Made by a program: the position numbers and the translations under genes. From contig CAVQZA010000005.1 of NCBI GenBank assembly GCA_963718355.1, forward strand, positions 1 through 64,000: 64,000 nt of DNA, read 5' to 3'. This document shows, piece by piece, positions 9,108 to 16,147 of this stretch (position 1 is the first letter of the stretch; every line of letters begins with the position of its first letter). The DNA is from CAVQZA01 sp963718355. GTDB taxonomy: Bacteria; Actinomycetota; Thermoleophilia; Gaiellales; Gaiellaceae. The notes under the pieces were generated by a model that saw nothing but the letters and a program-made list of their open reading frames with translations, ran no database searches and was not told where the DNA came from.

Positions 9108-9428
9108 CTATGATGCACCCCCAAGCGCGGGCCGTCGCTGTCTTCCAGCCGACGGGGAAAGAGTCGCCCGATGCGCAGCCGCGTGCTCCAGCCCCAGCGG
9201 AGTCAAACGGTAGAGGTGGCGGGGCGGACGCCCCGAAGGCGGGTCGGCCTCCCAACGAGCTTCGAGCAACTCACGGTCGGATAGCCGCACCAGAATCGGA
9301 TAGAGCGAGCCGGACTGAAGCCCCAGCTCGCGTGTCAGTTCGTAGCCGTAGCGCCACTGTGAAGGCGCTGCAGCTAGCGCCGCCAGCACCGACGCTGCCT
9401 GGAGAGACGGACGACGTTTGCGGGCCAT
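9108..9428 (-). CDS. PadR-family transcriptional regulator
   Basis: A 106-residue protein with the PadR winged helix: SVLAALAAAPSQWRYGYELT (helix 1-2), LGLQSGSLYPILVRLSDREL (recognition helix and wing start), then LLEARWEADPPSGRPPRHLY and the RLTPLGLEHAAAH helix. Short PadR proteins normally repress an adjacent transporter or membrane-protein gene; here that gene follows directly on the same strand. A candidate operator is just upstream. Confidence 0.88.
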   Translation of the reverse strand: MARKRRPSLQAASVLAALAAAPSQWRYGYELTRELGLQSGSLYPILVRLSDRELLEARWEADPPSGRPPRHLYRLTPLGLEHAAAHRATLSPSAGRQRRPALGGAS

Positions 9429-9438
9429 CCAATAACTC

Positions 9439-9461
9439 TATCTATGTTGTGTTAACAGATA
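9439..9461. promoter_or_regulatory. Candidate PadR operator
   Basis: TATCT and AGATA arms enclose ATGTTGTGTTAAC, 11 bases upstream of the PadR start codon. Autoregulation through an AT-rich inverted repeat is usual for PadR. The arms are only five bases, so this is suggestive. Confidence 0.45.
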
Positions 9462-9465
9462 CGCA

Positions 9466-9498
9466 CGACTGCCCCAGTGTTCAGGAGGTTCCCTGACG
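9466..9498 (+). repeat. Direct repeat flanking the PadR module, right copy
   Basis: CGACTGCCCCAGTGTTCAGG then AGGTTCCCTGACGG, in the same orientation as the copy at 8116-8151. The central palindrome is imperfect here. Confidence 0.55.
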
Positions 9499-9569
9499 GT
9501 ATCGCTTAGGGGCCGCCATGCTGGGAGCGACGATCGCTGTCGCCGCCCCCAGCCCGCTACGGATTCGTG

Positions 9570-10706
9570 TTAGCCGTTCAGGTTGACCTGGACTGAGAAG
9601 AGGCGGCGAGTTGAGATGCCGCCGAGAAGATCCTCGCCGGGCTTTCGTGCTCTGGCGAAGATCGCGATTAGCTGTTGCTTGGAGCTGACTGGGAAGCCGG
9701 CGAGCATGCGGAAGTCGAGTTCTGCCCAGCCGCTGCCGTCAGTCGTCGCCTCGGGCGGGATCGACAGCTGGTTGAACGGCGTGGCGGTTGCATAGACCAA
9801 TGCGCCTTGCACGGAGCGGCCGCCGCAGGCGGAGACGTGGTAGCGGACGATCAGCTGTGAGGTCCCGCGCCTGACGACGGAAGGGCTGGACTGCTGCAGG
9901 TCGATCAGGAGTCGCGCGGGTGAGGACACACCAGTCACCAGGACGGGGCCGGTGCCGCTTGGGCAGCCGGTCGCTGGTGGCGGCGGCGGAACGACGGTGG
10001 CGGCGACGATCACAGCCGTTGCGTCGGACGATGCGAAGGTGGAGCCACCCTTGTTGGTTGCCTGCACTTTGAAGCGAAGCCTGTGACCAACGTCGGCCGA
10101 GGTGAGCACATATGACGCTCCGTGGGCGCCACTAATGTCGGCGCAGTTGGCTCCATCGGTGCCGCAACGCGTCCAGAAATAGTTGTAATCGGTCGGGCTG
10201 TTGGTCCACCTTCCCCTATCCGCGGCCAGCCTCTTGCCCACCTGGGTGGTACCAGTGACCGTTGGCAGGGTCGTGTTCTGCGGCGCTGACTTCGTCGCCG
10301 CCCTGATCACCGCGGTCGGAACAGATGAAGCGAACGTATTGCCGCTCGCGTTTGTCGCCTGCACCTTGAAGCGGAGCGTGTTGCCGACATCCGCCGAGGT
10401 AAGCGTGTAGGTCGCGTTGTGAGCACCGCTGATATTCGCGCAACTGCCGCCGTTGTTGTCGCAGCGAGTCCAGAAGTAGTTGTAGTCGGTCGGACTGTTA
10501 CTCCACGTGCCCTTGTCGCCAGTGAGCGTCTGGTTGGCCTGCGGCGTACCCGTGATGGTCGGCGGGGAGGTGTTCTGTGGCAGCGCCGAGGTTCCAGCCG
10601 TACCAGCACCAGCGAGAAAGCCGAGGCCGACCACAAGCGCCAACGTCGAGCCCACACCGATGATCACACCAAAGAACGTCCAGCGTTTCTTGATCGAACG
10701 AGACAT
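9570..10706 (-). CDS. Secreted protein with two Ig-like repeats
   Basis: A 378-residue protein with a clear AGGAG site before the ATG at 10706. An N-terminal signal or anchor helix (FFGVIIGVGSTLALVVGLGF) is followed by two tandem repeats of about 90 residues, roughly 44-130 and 142-225. Each carries PTxTGTxQ, a GxWTNSPTDYNYFWTRC-type core, SADVGxxLRFKVQATN and a final FASS. Each repeat has a cysteine pair, as in surface Ig-like modules that often occur in tandem in soil actinobacteria. A proline linker leads to a separate C-terminal domain (CPSGTGPVLV, CGGRSVQGALVYATATPF) without a recognised family. It is probably exported and surface-associated. Confidence 0.82.
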   Translation of the reverse strand: MSRSIKKRWTFFGVIIGVGSTLALVVGLGFLAGAGTAGTSALPQNTSPPTITGTPQANQTLTGDKGTWSNSPTDYNYFWTRCDNNGGSCANISGAHNATYTLTSADVGNTLRFKVQATNASGNTFASSVPTAVIRAATKSAPQNTTLPTVTGTTQVGKRLAADRGRWTNSPTDYNYFWTRCGTDGANCADISGAHGASYVLTSADVGHRLRFKVQATNKGGSTFASSDATAVIVAATVVPPPPPATGCPSGTGPVLVTGVSSPARLLIDLQQSSPSVVRRGTSQLIVRYHVSACGGRSVQGALVYATATPFNQLSIPPEATTDGSGWAELDFRMLAGFPVSSKQQLIAIFARARKPGEDLLGGISTRRLFSVQVNLNG

Positions 10707-11227
10707 GTCAGTACTCCTCTGGTTGTCGTTGATTGGCCGCTACGCGCAAGAGTCATTTCTGATGTTCTTTCGCTTCATAGCCCGCTCTGGGCCGATGACA
10801 GCAGGCGGCTCAGTTCATTGCCTGCGCACCGCTTAGTCGCATCGCCGATACCCGCCCCCACAGAGATCCGGAGTGACTAGACGGCGGCCATCAGGTGCGC
10901 CTGGACTCGGCGAACACTTCCTCCAGAGCCCACACCGTCGTCTGGGACACAATCGCGTCCTGCGGGATGCTGCATCGGCACTCCATTCGGATCGAAGGCG
11001 CCCCGTATCTTCCGGAGCGCTTCAGCCATTTGCTGGGGCCGACGCGACGACCAAGGATCTGGGATCGTCGCGACCCAGTCTAGCACCGCTCTAGCTATAC
11101 CGAGTGCGCCGGCAATCCGGCCAGCCGTGCTGGCATCCTGGGCTGTCGCTGCAGCCGATTCCCGCGTCTGGCGTCGGAAGGAGCCTGAGCAAGCCCGGCG
11201 AGATCGCCTATTTCCTGCATGGGTGAT
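10707..11227. other. Intergenic stretch with possible gene remnants
   Basis: Contains no full gene. On the minus strand, 10891-10986 encodes a 31-residue frame (MECRCSIPQDAIVSQTTVWA, then LEEVFAESRRT) whose composition looks coding. The overlapping frame just upstream (IPDPWSSRRPQQMAEALRKI) also looks coding, suggesting the 3' end of a decayed minus-strand gene. No promoter was identified. Confidence 0.35.
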
Positions 11228-12031
11228 TCATGACTCGGCAAGTCGCAGTCTCGCTGCCTCGGACGATGCGTAGCCGCGGAAGAGCTTGCGGGCGTAGAGC
11301 CGTTCGTCGGCGGCCCGGTAAAGCGAGAGCGCGTTTTCGCCGTCGTCAGGAAAGCTCGCCCACCCGAGCGTCGCAGTGACACCCGCGCTTGAGAGGACGC
11401 GCTCGAAGTACTCGGCTGCCTCTTTCGGTTCTCCGGCGTGCTGTAGCACGGCGAATTCGGAGTCGCTAATCCGGGCGACTTCGTCGCTCGGGCGGGCGGC
11501 TGCGGCGATTGTGTCGCCAACCGTGCGAAGGGTCCGTTCGCTCGCCCCGCCCGTGGCCGCGAGTTCCTCGACGTGGGCGAGAAGGAGTGCGAAGTGAGCG
11601 CCGTTGGCCAGGTGTTGGGAGATTGCCTTTTCGAACGCTCGTGTGTTCGGCAGTCCTGTCAGGCGATCACGCTCGGCAAGCAGCGTCAGCTCTTCGTGCT
11701 GTCTTCGAGTCACGGTCGCAAACCACCCGATCAGCAATCCCATCAAGACGAATGTCACCCCACGCAAACCCGTCTGCAACGTCGGCGCGTCTGCGGCGGG
11801 GATCCGAGGGCTGTAGACGATCGCCGCTGCGTACAGCCCGGTGGCAATGAGTCCCGCGAGGCCGCCGACCCATGCGCCGCCCGCCAGAGCCGCCAAAGCG
11901 ATCGGCAGATAGTAGAAATGGGCGATCCCAAGGCTGTTCCGTTCGAGAAAGTAGAACGAAGTGAAGACCGCCGCGAACGACGTCAACGACAGTGCGATAA
12001 GCGCGCGCCGCGATGGGATAACCGCATTCAT
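11228..12031 (-). CDS. Membrane GGDEF-family protein with degenerate active site
   Basis: A 267-residue protein. Residues 1-105 hold about four transmembrane helices (ALIALSLTSFAAVFTSFYFL; YYLPIALAALAGGAWVGGLA; GLIATGLYAAAIVY; GVTFVLMGLLIGWFATV). Residues 118-260 follow the diguanylate-cyclase fold, starting with the hallmark DRLTGLPNTRAFEKAI. At the catalytic turn the sequence is RISDSEFAVL (about 186-195) instead of a GG(D/E)EF signature, so cyclase activity is doubtful. It may bind nucleotide or act as a sensor. No I-site or EAL domain is visible. It is a lone gene. Confidence 0.8.
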   Translation of the reverse strand: MNAVIPSRRALIALSLTSFAAVFTSFYFLERNSLGIAHFYYLPIALAALAGGAWVGGLAGLIATGLYAAAIVYSPRIPAADAPTLQTGLRGVTFVLMGLLIGWFATVTRRQHEELTLLAERDRLTGLPNTRAFEKAISQHLANGAHFALLLAHVEELAATGGASERTLRTVGDTIAAAARPSDEVARISDSEFAVLQHAGEPKEAAEYFERVLSSAGVTATLGWASFPDDGENALSLYRAADERLYARKLFRGYASSEAARLRLAES

Positions 12032-12402
12032 CCAATAGGAGGATCGACCACCAGACGGTCGCGCGCCTCCCTCAAACGAGGGACTACCCGCGCAGACGGG
12101 CAGAGGAGCCGCGGCCGGGATTATCGCGATGTACTCGGTGAAAGACGCCGGACGCGACGCTCACAAGCTCTACAGCCACGGTGCAGATACGGCGCTGGAG
12201 CAGATGCTCTGATGTCTAGGCGCCTGCGAAAGACCGTGGAGAGCGACCCCTCTTAGAGGAGAGTCTTCCTAGGGTCGCCAGAGGCGGGTCCGCGCCCGCA
12301 TCGACGACATACCTTCGCGCTCCCGTTGAACTCAACGGCGCCGCCGACGACTGTAGCTGAGCGTCTCCTCACGGTGGAGGGCTAGCGCGTAGCGTGCCCG
12401 GT
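12032..12402. other. Gap upstream of repeat R3
   Basis: Apart from the hairpin at 12243-12278, I see only a 27-codon frame at 12129-12212 (MYSVKDAGRDAHKLYSHGAD), which could be a tiny peptide or a gene fragment. Nothing else is supported. Confidence 0.3.
12243..12278. terminator. Hairpin, terminator-like
   Basis: A GCGACCC arm pairs with GGGTCGC across 22 bases that contain a smaller TCTT/AGAG pairing. There is no T-tract. Confidence 0.3.
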
Positions 12403-12489
12403 CTTACTTGACACACGCTTGACACACAACCCGCAAAGCCGCCCCAGCAAGGGTTTGCGGAGGGACCTCATCCTAGGGTCCGACCCGGG
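12403..12489 (+). repeat. Dispersed repeat R3
   Basis: CTTACTTGACACACGCTTGA, CACACAACCCGCAAAG, CCCCAGCAAGGGTTTGCGGA and GGGACCTCATCCTAGGGTCC, ending GACCCGGG. Only 158 bases separate it from R4; a minus-strand gene fragment lies between them. Confidence 0.85.
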
Positions 12490-12552
12490 TTGTGGCAGGG
12501 CCCGGACACGTCGGCTCGCCGGGTACCCGCTGAGTCCGGAGTCGCGTTGCGG

Positions 12553-12653
12553 CTAGCGGAGCTTGAGGAGGATTCGTAGGTCGTGTGTGATGGTGGTGGG
12601 TGTGGCGGTGGCGTCGTCGAGGACGCGTGCTTTTTGGGTGCGGTCACACTTGA
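12553..12653 (-). pseudogene. 3' fragment of an unknown gene between R3 and R4
   Basis: The minus strand reads VKCDRTQKARVLDDATATPT, then TITHDLRILLKLR and a stop at 12553-12555. The coding-like part stops at the start of R4, whose left end supplies the first codons, so the repeat appears to truncate the gene's 3' region. The tail resembles C-termini of some transposases or DNA-binding proteins, but I cannot name it. Confidence 0.4.
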
Positions 12654-12722
12654 CAGTCCGCCCGCAAACCGGCTCCAGCAAAGGGATCGCGGAGGGACCA
12701 CATCATAGGGTCCGGGCCCGGG
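12648..12722 (+). repeat. Dispersed repeat R4 (one TTGACA unit)
   Basis: Begins ACTTGACAGTCCGCCCGCAA, so it has a single TTGACA unit instead of two. It then has CTCCAGCAAAGGGATCGCGG and GGGACCACATCATAGGGTCC followed by GGGCCCGGG. Confidence 0.85.
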
Positions 12723-12762
12723 TGCGCGGGTGCGCGGGTGCCAAGGTGGATTGGTCTGAGTG

Positions 12763-12778
12763 TGGTATCGTGATACCA
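12763..12778. promoter_or_regulatory. Palindromic operator of the RHH antitoxin locus
   Basis: TGGTATCGTGATACCA is a perfect 16-base inverted repeat (seven-base arms) 19 bases before the RHH start codon. It is the kind of site ribbon-helix-helix antitoxins bind to repress their own operon. Confidence 0.7.
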
Positions 12779-12796
12779 AGCAACCGAGGAGTAGGG

Positions 12797-13009
12797 ATGG
12801 ATAAGAAGGCGATGACGGTGCGGTTGGACGCAGAGCAGGCCCGGCTGCTGGAGACGGTCGCCGAGGTGGACGGGGTGCCGGTGTCCGAGGCGATCCGGAC
12901 GGCGATCGACGAGCACATCGCAACCCGCCGGCAGGACAAGGAGTTTCGCGCGTCGCTGCGCAAGCTCGTGGAGGAGAACCAGGACATCCTCGAGCGCCTC
13001 GCTCGTTGA
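12797..13009 (+). CDS. Ribbon-helix-helix antitoxin-like protein
   Basis: A 70-residue protein. The N-terminal strand KAMTVRLDAEQARLLETVAE and helix GVPVSEAIRTAIDEHIA match the MetJ/Arc/CopG ribbon-helix-helix fold. The rest (EFRASLRKLVEENQDILERL) is a helical tail that would bind a toxin. The stop overlaps the TTG start of a truncated Doc-like toxin by four bases, typical of an antitoxin-toxin operon. The upstream palindrome suggests autoregulation. With the toxin truncated, it may be an orphan antitoxin. Confidence 0.8.
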   Translation: MDKKAMTVRLDAEQARLLETVAEVDGVPVSEAIRTAIDEHIATRRQDKEFRASLRKLVEENQDILERLAR

Positions 13010-13194
13010 CCCGCTACCTCGAGCTTGGCGACTACCTCCTGATGGCAGAGGCGGTGCTAGAGATCCCAGCCGAGCGGCTCGCGCGGCTCGAACGGATCAG
13101 CCAAGCAAGATCCGCAAGATGTGGCCCCCTCATTCCAGCCGCAGGAACCTGGACTCCCACACTGTGTCCGTTTGCTGGACCAGACAATCCCTAG
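13006..13194 (+). pseudogene. Truncated Doc/Fic-type toxin
   Basis: From a TTG overlapping the RHH stop, residues 1-33 (TRYLELGDYLLMAEAVLEIP, AERLARLERI) match the N-terminus of death-on-curing toxins of the Fic fold. After SQARSAR the similarity ends abruptly. The catalytic HPFxxGNKR-type motif is absent and the frame runs out in unrelated sequence at 13194. Just after the break the DNA (GATGTGGCCCCCTCATTCCA) has the look of an insertion-sequence end, so the toxin may have been disrupted by insertion or deletion. Catalysis is impossible without the missing part. Confidence 0.6.
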
Positions 13195-13250
13195 ATCGGG
13201 GGAATCAGGAGAACCTAGACCGCTTCGCGTTCTGGCCTTCTCTTGCGTGC

Positions 13251-13460
13251 TTAGGAGCCGTCTGGGAAGAACGGCAGAGTGAAGTCATCCTCCCCGAGCT
13301 CGCGTTCAGCACAGTCAGGGCAAAACGTGGCGAGCTCACCTTCGTAGTCGAGGTAGATGCGCCAACCCCAAGCCTGTCCGCGGGCCATGTCCTCACACTC
13401 GACACACATGAGCAGGCGTGTACGAACCCCAAGGCCTCTGTTCGCCGGCAGCCCCTCCAT
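13251..13460 (-). CDS. Small zinc-ribbon protein, copy 1
   Basis: A 69-residue protein with two CxxC knuckles: CVECEDMARGQAWGWRIYLD and FCPDCAERELGEDDF, spaced about 28 residues, a plausible single zinc site. A second member at 29393-29602 is about 70 percent identical. Proteins of this type are small, soluble and of unknown function, probably nucleic-acid or protein binding. It stands alone on the minus strand. Confidence 0.75.
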   Translation of the reverse strand: MEGLPANRGLGVRTRLLMCVECEDMARGQAWGWRIYLDYEGELATFCPDCAERELGEDDFTLPFFPDGS

Positions 13461-13823
13461 AGCTCTGATGGTAGGGACGCTCTACTCACTGCTCCCCAGG
13501 CCAACGGATAGGCCCGGCTCGCGACTCGCCCAGCTGCTCGCCCATCCGTTCGCACGACCAGGAGGGTTAGCCCTCAAACACAGGGATGGTCGAGCCCAAA
13601 ACCCCGAACCCCAGCCGGCCAGGTCGCACCCCCCTGCCACGCAAGCATCGACACTCGGTTCTGGCTCGCTCGCGTTCTGGGTCTGGTTGAGGTCTAGAAG
13701 TTCTGGGCGCTTTCTTGGTGTGTCGGAGGTTGGAGGTGCGGGGGTCGGGCTTGCGCCGCAGCTAAATAACGGACGGCGCCTCTTGGGGAGAGGGTTGCCT
13801 GTTCCCCCGCACCGGGTTGGAGG
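13461..13823. other. Intergenic stretch
   Basis: No coding frame with good features is visible on either strand. A GC-rich inverted arrangement around 13770-13825 may serve as the end of the NarL-type gene transcript. Confidence 0.3.
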
Positions 13824-14498
13824 TTAGCCCGTCTTGGCTGGGCTGTGTGTGTTGGGGACCGGATGGGTTCGGTCCTCGTCGTACCTGTGGTCTTCAAGGC
13901 CGCGGGTGAAGGCCCACAGTGCTGCTTCGGTTCGGTTGGCGACGCCGAGCTTCGCGTAGATCTTGGTTAGGTGGAACTTCACCGTCTGCTCCGTGATCCA
14001 GAGCTCTTTGGCGATCGCCTTGTTGCTGAGGCCTAGTTTGAGCAGCTTCGTGACTTCGAGCTCGCGGCTTGTGAGGCCGGCCTCGCCGGCCGCGGTGTCT
14101 TCGCTCATGGCTGGAAGCCCGAGTGCATGGTAGGCGTTGCCGTCGATCGATTGGCGGATCGCCGAGCCGAGATCGCGAAAGTCGATGCTCTCGACGATGT
14201 AGCCGCAGGCGCCGCGCTTGAACGCCGACTGGATCTGTGCCGGGTCATCGGTCGCGGAGAAGATCACCACGGCCACGCCCGGGTGACGGTCGCTTAGCCG
14301 ATCGAGACACGTGAGCCCATCGAGCCCGGGCAAGCGCAGGTCGAGGAGCACGACTTCGGGCCGTGACGAGCTGACCATCGGCATCACTTGGGTCCCATAG
14401 TGGGCTTCCGCCACGATCTCGAATCCCCCGTCAAGGTCGAGAGCCTGCCGAACACCAGCCAGCATCAGCTGATGGTCCTCCGCAATCAAGATCCTCAT
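13824..14498 (-). CDS. NarL/FixJ-family response regulator
   Basis: A 224-residue protein. The receiver domain at 1-120 has acidic residues ED near 7-8, the phosphoacceptor Asp53 in VVLLDLRLPGLDGLTCL, and the conserved Thr/Ser switch region VVIFSATD. The LuxR-type HTH at about 142-200 has AGLTSRELEVTKLLKLGLSN and EQTVKFHLTKIYAKLGVANR. There is no kinase gene next to it, so it is an orphan regulator. The long tail after the HTH (about 20 polar residues) is unusual. Confidence 0.9.
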   Translation of the reverse strand: MRILIAEDHQLMLAGVRQALDLDGGFEIVAEAHYGTQVMPMVSSSRPEVVLLDLRLPGLDGLTCLDRLSDRHPGVAVVIFSATDDPAQIQSAFKRGACGYIVESIDFRDLGSAIRQSIDGNAYHALGLPAMSEDTAAGEAGLTSRELEVTKLLKLGLSNKAIAKELWITEQTVKFHLTKIYAKLGVANRTEAALWAFTRGLEDHRYDEDRTHPVPNTHSPAKTG

Positions 14499-14587
14499 GA
14501 GCTCGTCTCTCTATTCCGACACGCAGGAGCTCACCCGCCGCAGGTTCCTAGCATGTCAGAACAAGGGGGTGGACCAAGCGCGGGAAG

Positions 14588-15043
14588 GTGGCCGGCTCGA
14601 TCGAGCGTGTCACCTCGGCGTTGGTCGCGGCCGCGAAGAGCCTCGGGCCGCAAGCAGTCTCGGTCGTCCATGTCGCCCCAAGCCGGGTAACGGTGAATCC
14701 GCCCGAGGTCGTCGTCCATTTCGAGGCGCCGAAGCCCGTCGCTCCCGTTGCGATCCGCCTTGAGATCGACCCCGAGACGGGCGTGCGGGTGTTCGTGTCC
14801 GAGCTCGAGTGGGCGCGGCCGAGACAGTCGCGTCGCGGAAAAGCCGGTGAGTATGTGCGCAAGCCTGCCCGTTCAAGGTGCGGTGCCCACTGTGGCGTGA
14901 CATGTCACGAATGTCGGTTTTGGCTACCGCGACTTCGCGCGCTTGAGCTGGGTGGATGTGCACCCGGGTTGCTGCTCGGGCACGGAAGTGAAATAACCCG
15001 CGAAACCAACCTGCGGAAGGAGTGTTCAGATGGCGGGACTTGA
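14588..15043 (+). CDS. Hypothetical protein, doubtful 3' half
   Basis: The first 80 codons have strong G/C third-position bias and read like a real domain (VTSALVAAAKSLGPQAVSVV; VNPPEVVVHFEAPKPVAPVA; IRLEIDPETGVRVFVSELEW). After that the frame is Arg/Cys-rich and crosses a perfect palindrome and the cupin ribosome-binding site, so it is probably not coding there. An ATG at 14552 in another frame could be the true start if one base is wrong. It may be a decayed gene. Confidence 0.4.
   Translation: MAGSIERVTSALVAAAKSLGPQAVSVVHVAPSRVTVNPPEVVVHFEAPKPVAPVAIRLEIDPETGVRVFVSELEWARPRQSRRGKAGEYVRKPARSRCGAHCGVTCHECRFWLPRLRALELGGCAPGLLLGHGSEITRETNLRKECSDGGT
14896..14909. promoter_or_regulatory. Perfect palindrome upstream of the cupin gene
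   Basis: CGTGACATGTCACG is a perfect 14-base palindrome 120 bases before the cupin start. Such a site is likely bound by a dimeric regulator; which one is unknown. Confidence 0.45.
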
Positions 15044-15395
15044 CATCAGGCCTCTCGACGATCCGGATGAGGTGCGGCCGTTTGCGGACGAGAAGGGTGC
15101 GGCGCATGTCGTGAATCTCACTTCGGGGCCGGTTGCCCGCGGTGTGTTTGAGCCAGGGTGGCGCTGGTCTGAGCATGTTAAGCCGATCGCCGGCACCGGT
15201 AGCTGCCAGACAGCGCACCTCGGCTACGTGGTCTCGGGACGGATGCATATCGTGATGGACGACGGTAGTGAGGGTGAGTGCGGCCCTGGCGACGCCGTTC
15301 GTATTGAGCCCGGCCACGACGCGTGGATCGTCGGAGACGAGCCCTGCGTGTTCGTCGATTTCGGCCAGATCCAGAACTACGCCAAGCCGCACTGA
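15030..15395 (+). CDS. Small cupin-domain protein
   Basis: A 121-residue protein with GGAAGGAG ahead of the ATG. It is a single cupin barrel: HLGYVVSGRMHIVMDDGSEG, GPGDAVRIEPGHDAWIVGDE and a final VFVDFGQIQNY. Metal-ligand histidines are incomplete (one His in SEHVKP, one in AHLGY), so it could be a non-enzymatic binding protein or a divergent dioxygenase or isomerase. It is cytoplasmic (no signal). Repeat R5 starts 75 bases after its stop. Confidence 0.8.
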   Translation: MAGLDIRPLDDPDEVRPFADEKGAAHVVNLTSGPVARGVFEPGWRWSEHVKPIAGTGSCQTAHLGYVVSGRMHIVMDDGSEGECGPGDAVRIEPGHDAWIVGDEPCVFVDFGQIQNYAKPH

Positions 15396-15469
15396 GGGCG
15401 GCATCTGCGCCAACCGGAGCCGACGCCAGAGCAGGCGAACTGCAACAGAACGGTGCGCGCGTGCCCCGT

Positions 15470-15555
15470 TTTACTTGACACACGCTTGACACACCGCCCG
15501 AAACCGGCTCCAGCAAAGGGATTACGGAGGGGCCACATCATAGGGTCACCGACCG
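15470..15555 (+). repeat. Dispersed repeat R5
   Basis: TTTACTTGACACACGCTTGA, CACACCGCCCGAAACCGG, CTCCAGCAAAGGGATTACGG and GGGGCCACATCATAGGGTCA. The second hairpin is weakened by substitutions. The copy has a GTGCGCGCGTGCCCCG left flank shared with other copies. Confidence 0.88.
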
Positions 15556-15691
15556 TTAAACTGGTGTCTTTGCAGGGCTTTTTAAGGTATTCCGACGGAC
15601 TCAAACCGTCGAACGCTGGAACGTCGTTCGGGCCCTGGGTGTCGTAGGATCGATTCGGCTGCGTCCGCAGTCTCTATAAGAGGAGCGGAAC

Positions 15692-15970
15692 ATGACTGCG
15701 TACATGCTGATTGGTTTCGACGCTGACTACGACGAGTGGAAGCCCGTTTTCGACAGCGACCCTGCGAAGCGCGCAGAGATCGCGAAGGGCTACACGATCT
15801 CCCGTGCGGTCGACAACCCGAACGAGATCTTCGTACGAGTGGAACTCGAATCGGTCGAGGACGCCAAGACCCTTCGAGACCGACTACTCGCCTCGGGCGC
15901 ACTCAGTGGCAGGTTCCCCGTCACGATGCAGCCGACGGTCGTCGAGGTCGCCGAGACCCACAGCTATTAG
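15692..15970 (+). CDS. ABM-like small protein, next to R5
   Basis: A 92-residue protein after AGAGGAGCGG. The pattern MLIGFDADYDEWKPVFDSDP, YTISRAVDNPNEIFVRVELE and VEDAKTLRDRLLASGAL is a ferredoxin-like alpha/beta barrel. This is the fold of antibiotic-biosynthesis monooxygenases and related stress proteins, which act as dimers. It is clearly related to the protein at 37579 (same length, DPN motif, D..W...F helix). No catalytic residues can be assigned. Confidence 0.8.
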   Translation: MTAYMLIGFDADYDEWKPVFDSDPAKRAEIAKGYTISRAVDNPNEIFVRVELESVEDAKTLRDRLLASGALSGRFPVTMQPTVVEVAETHSY

Positions 15971-16147
15971 GGCTGCGATCGCCGGTGGCCCGACGACAGC
16001 GGCGGCCATCGAACCCGCGCAAGATTCCAATCGGCGTCCTCCCGGCTTGAGCAGCCCCCCGCAGGTGCCGATGCTGCGCGTTATGGACATGGGCGGTCAG
16101 AGCTACCCGGATCTGCTCCCCTTGGCGGCGCCGGCCGACTCGCCTGG

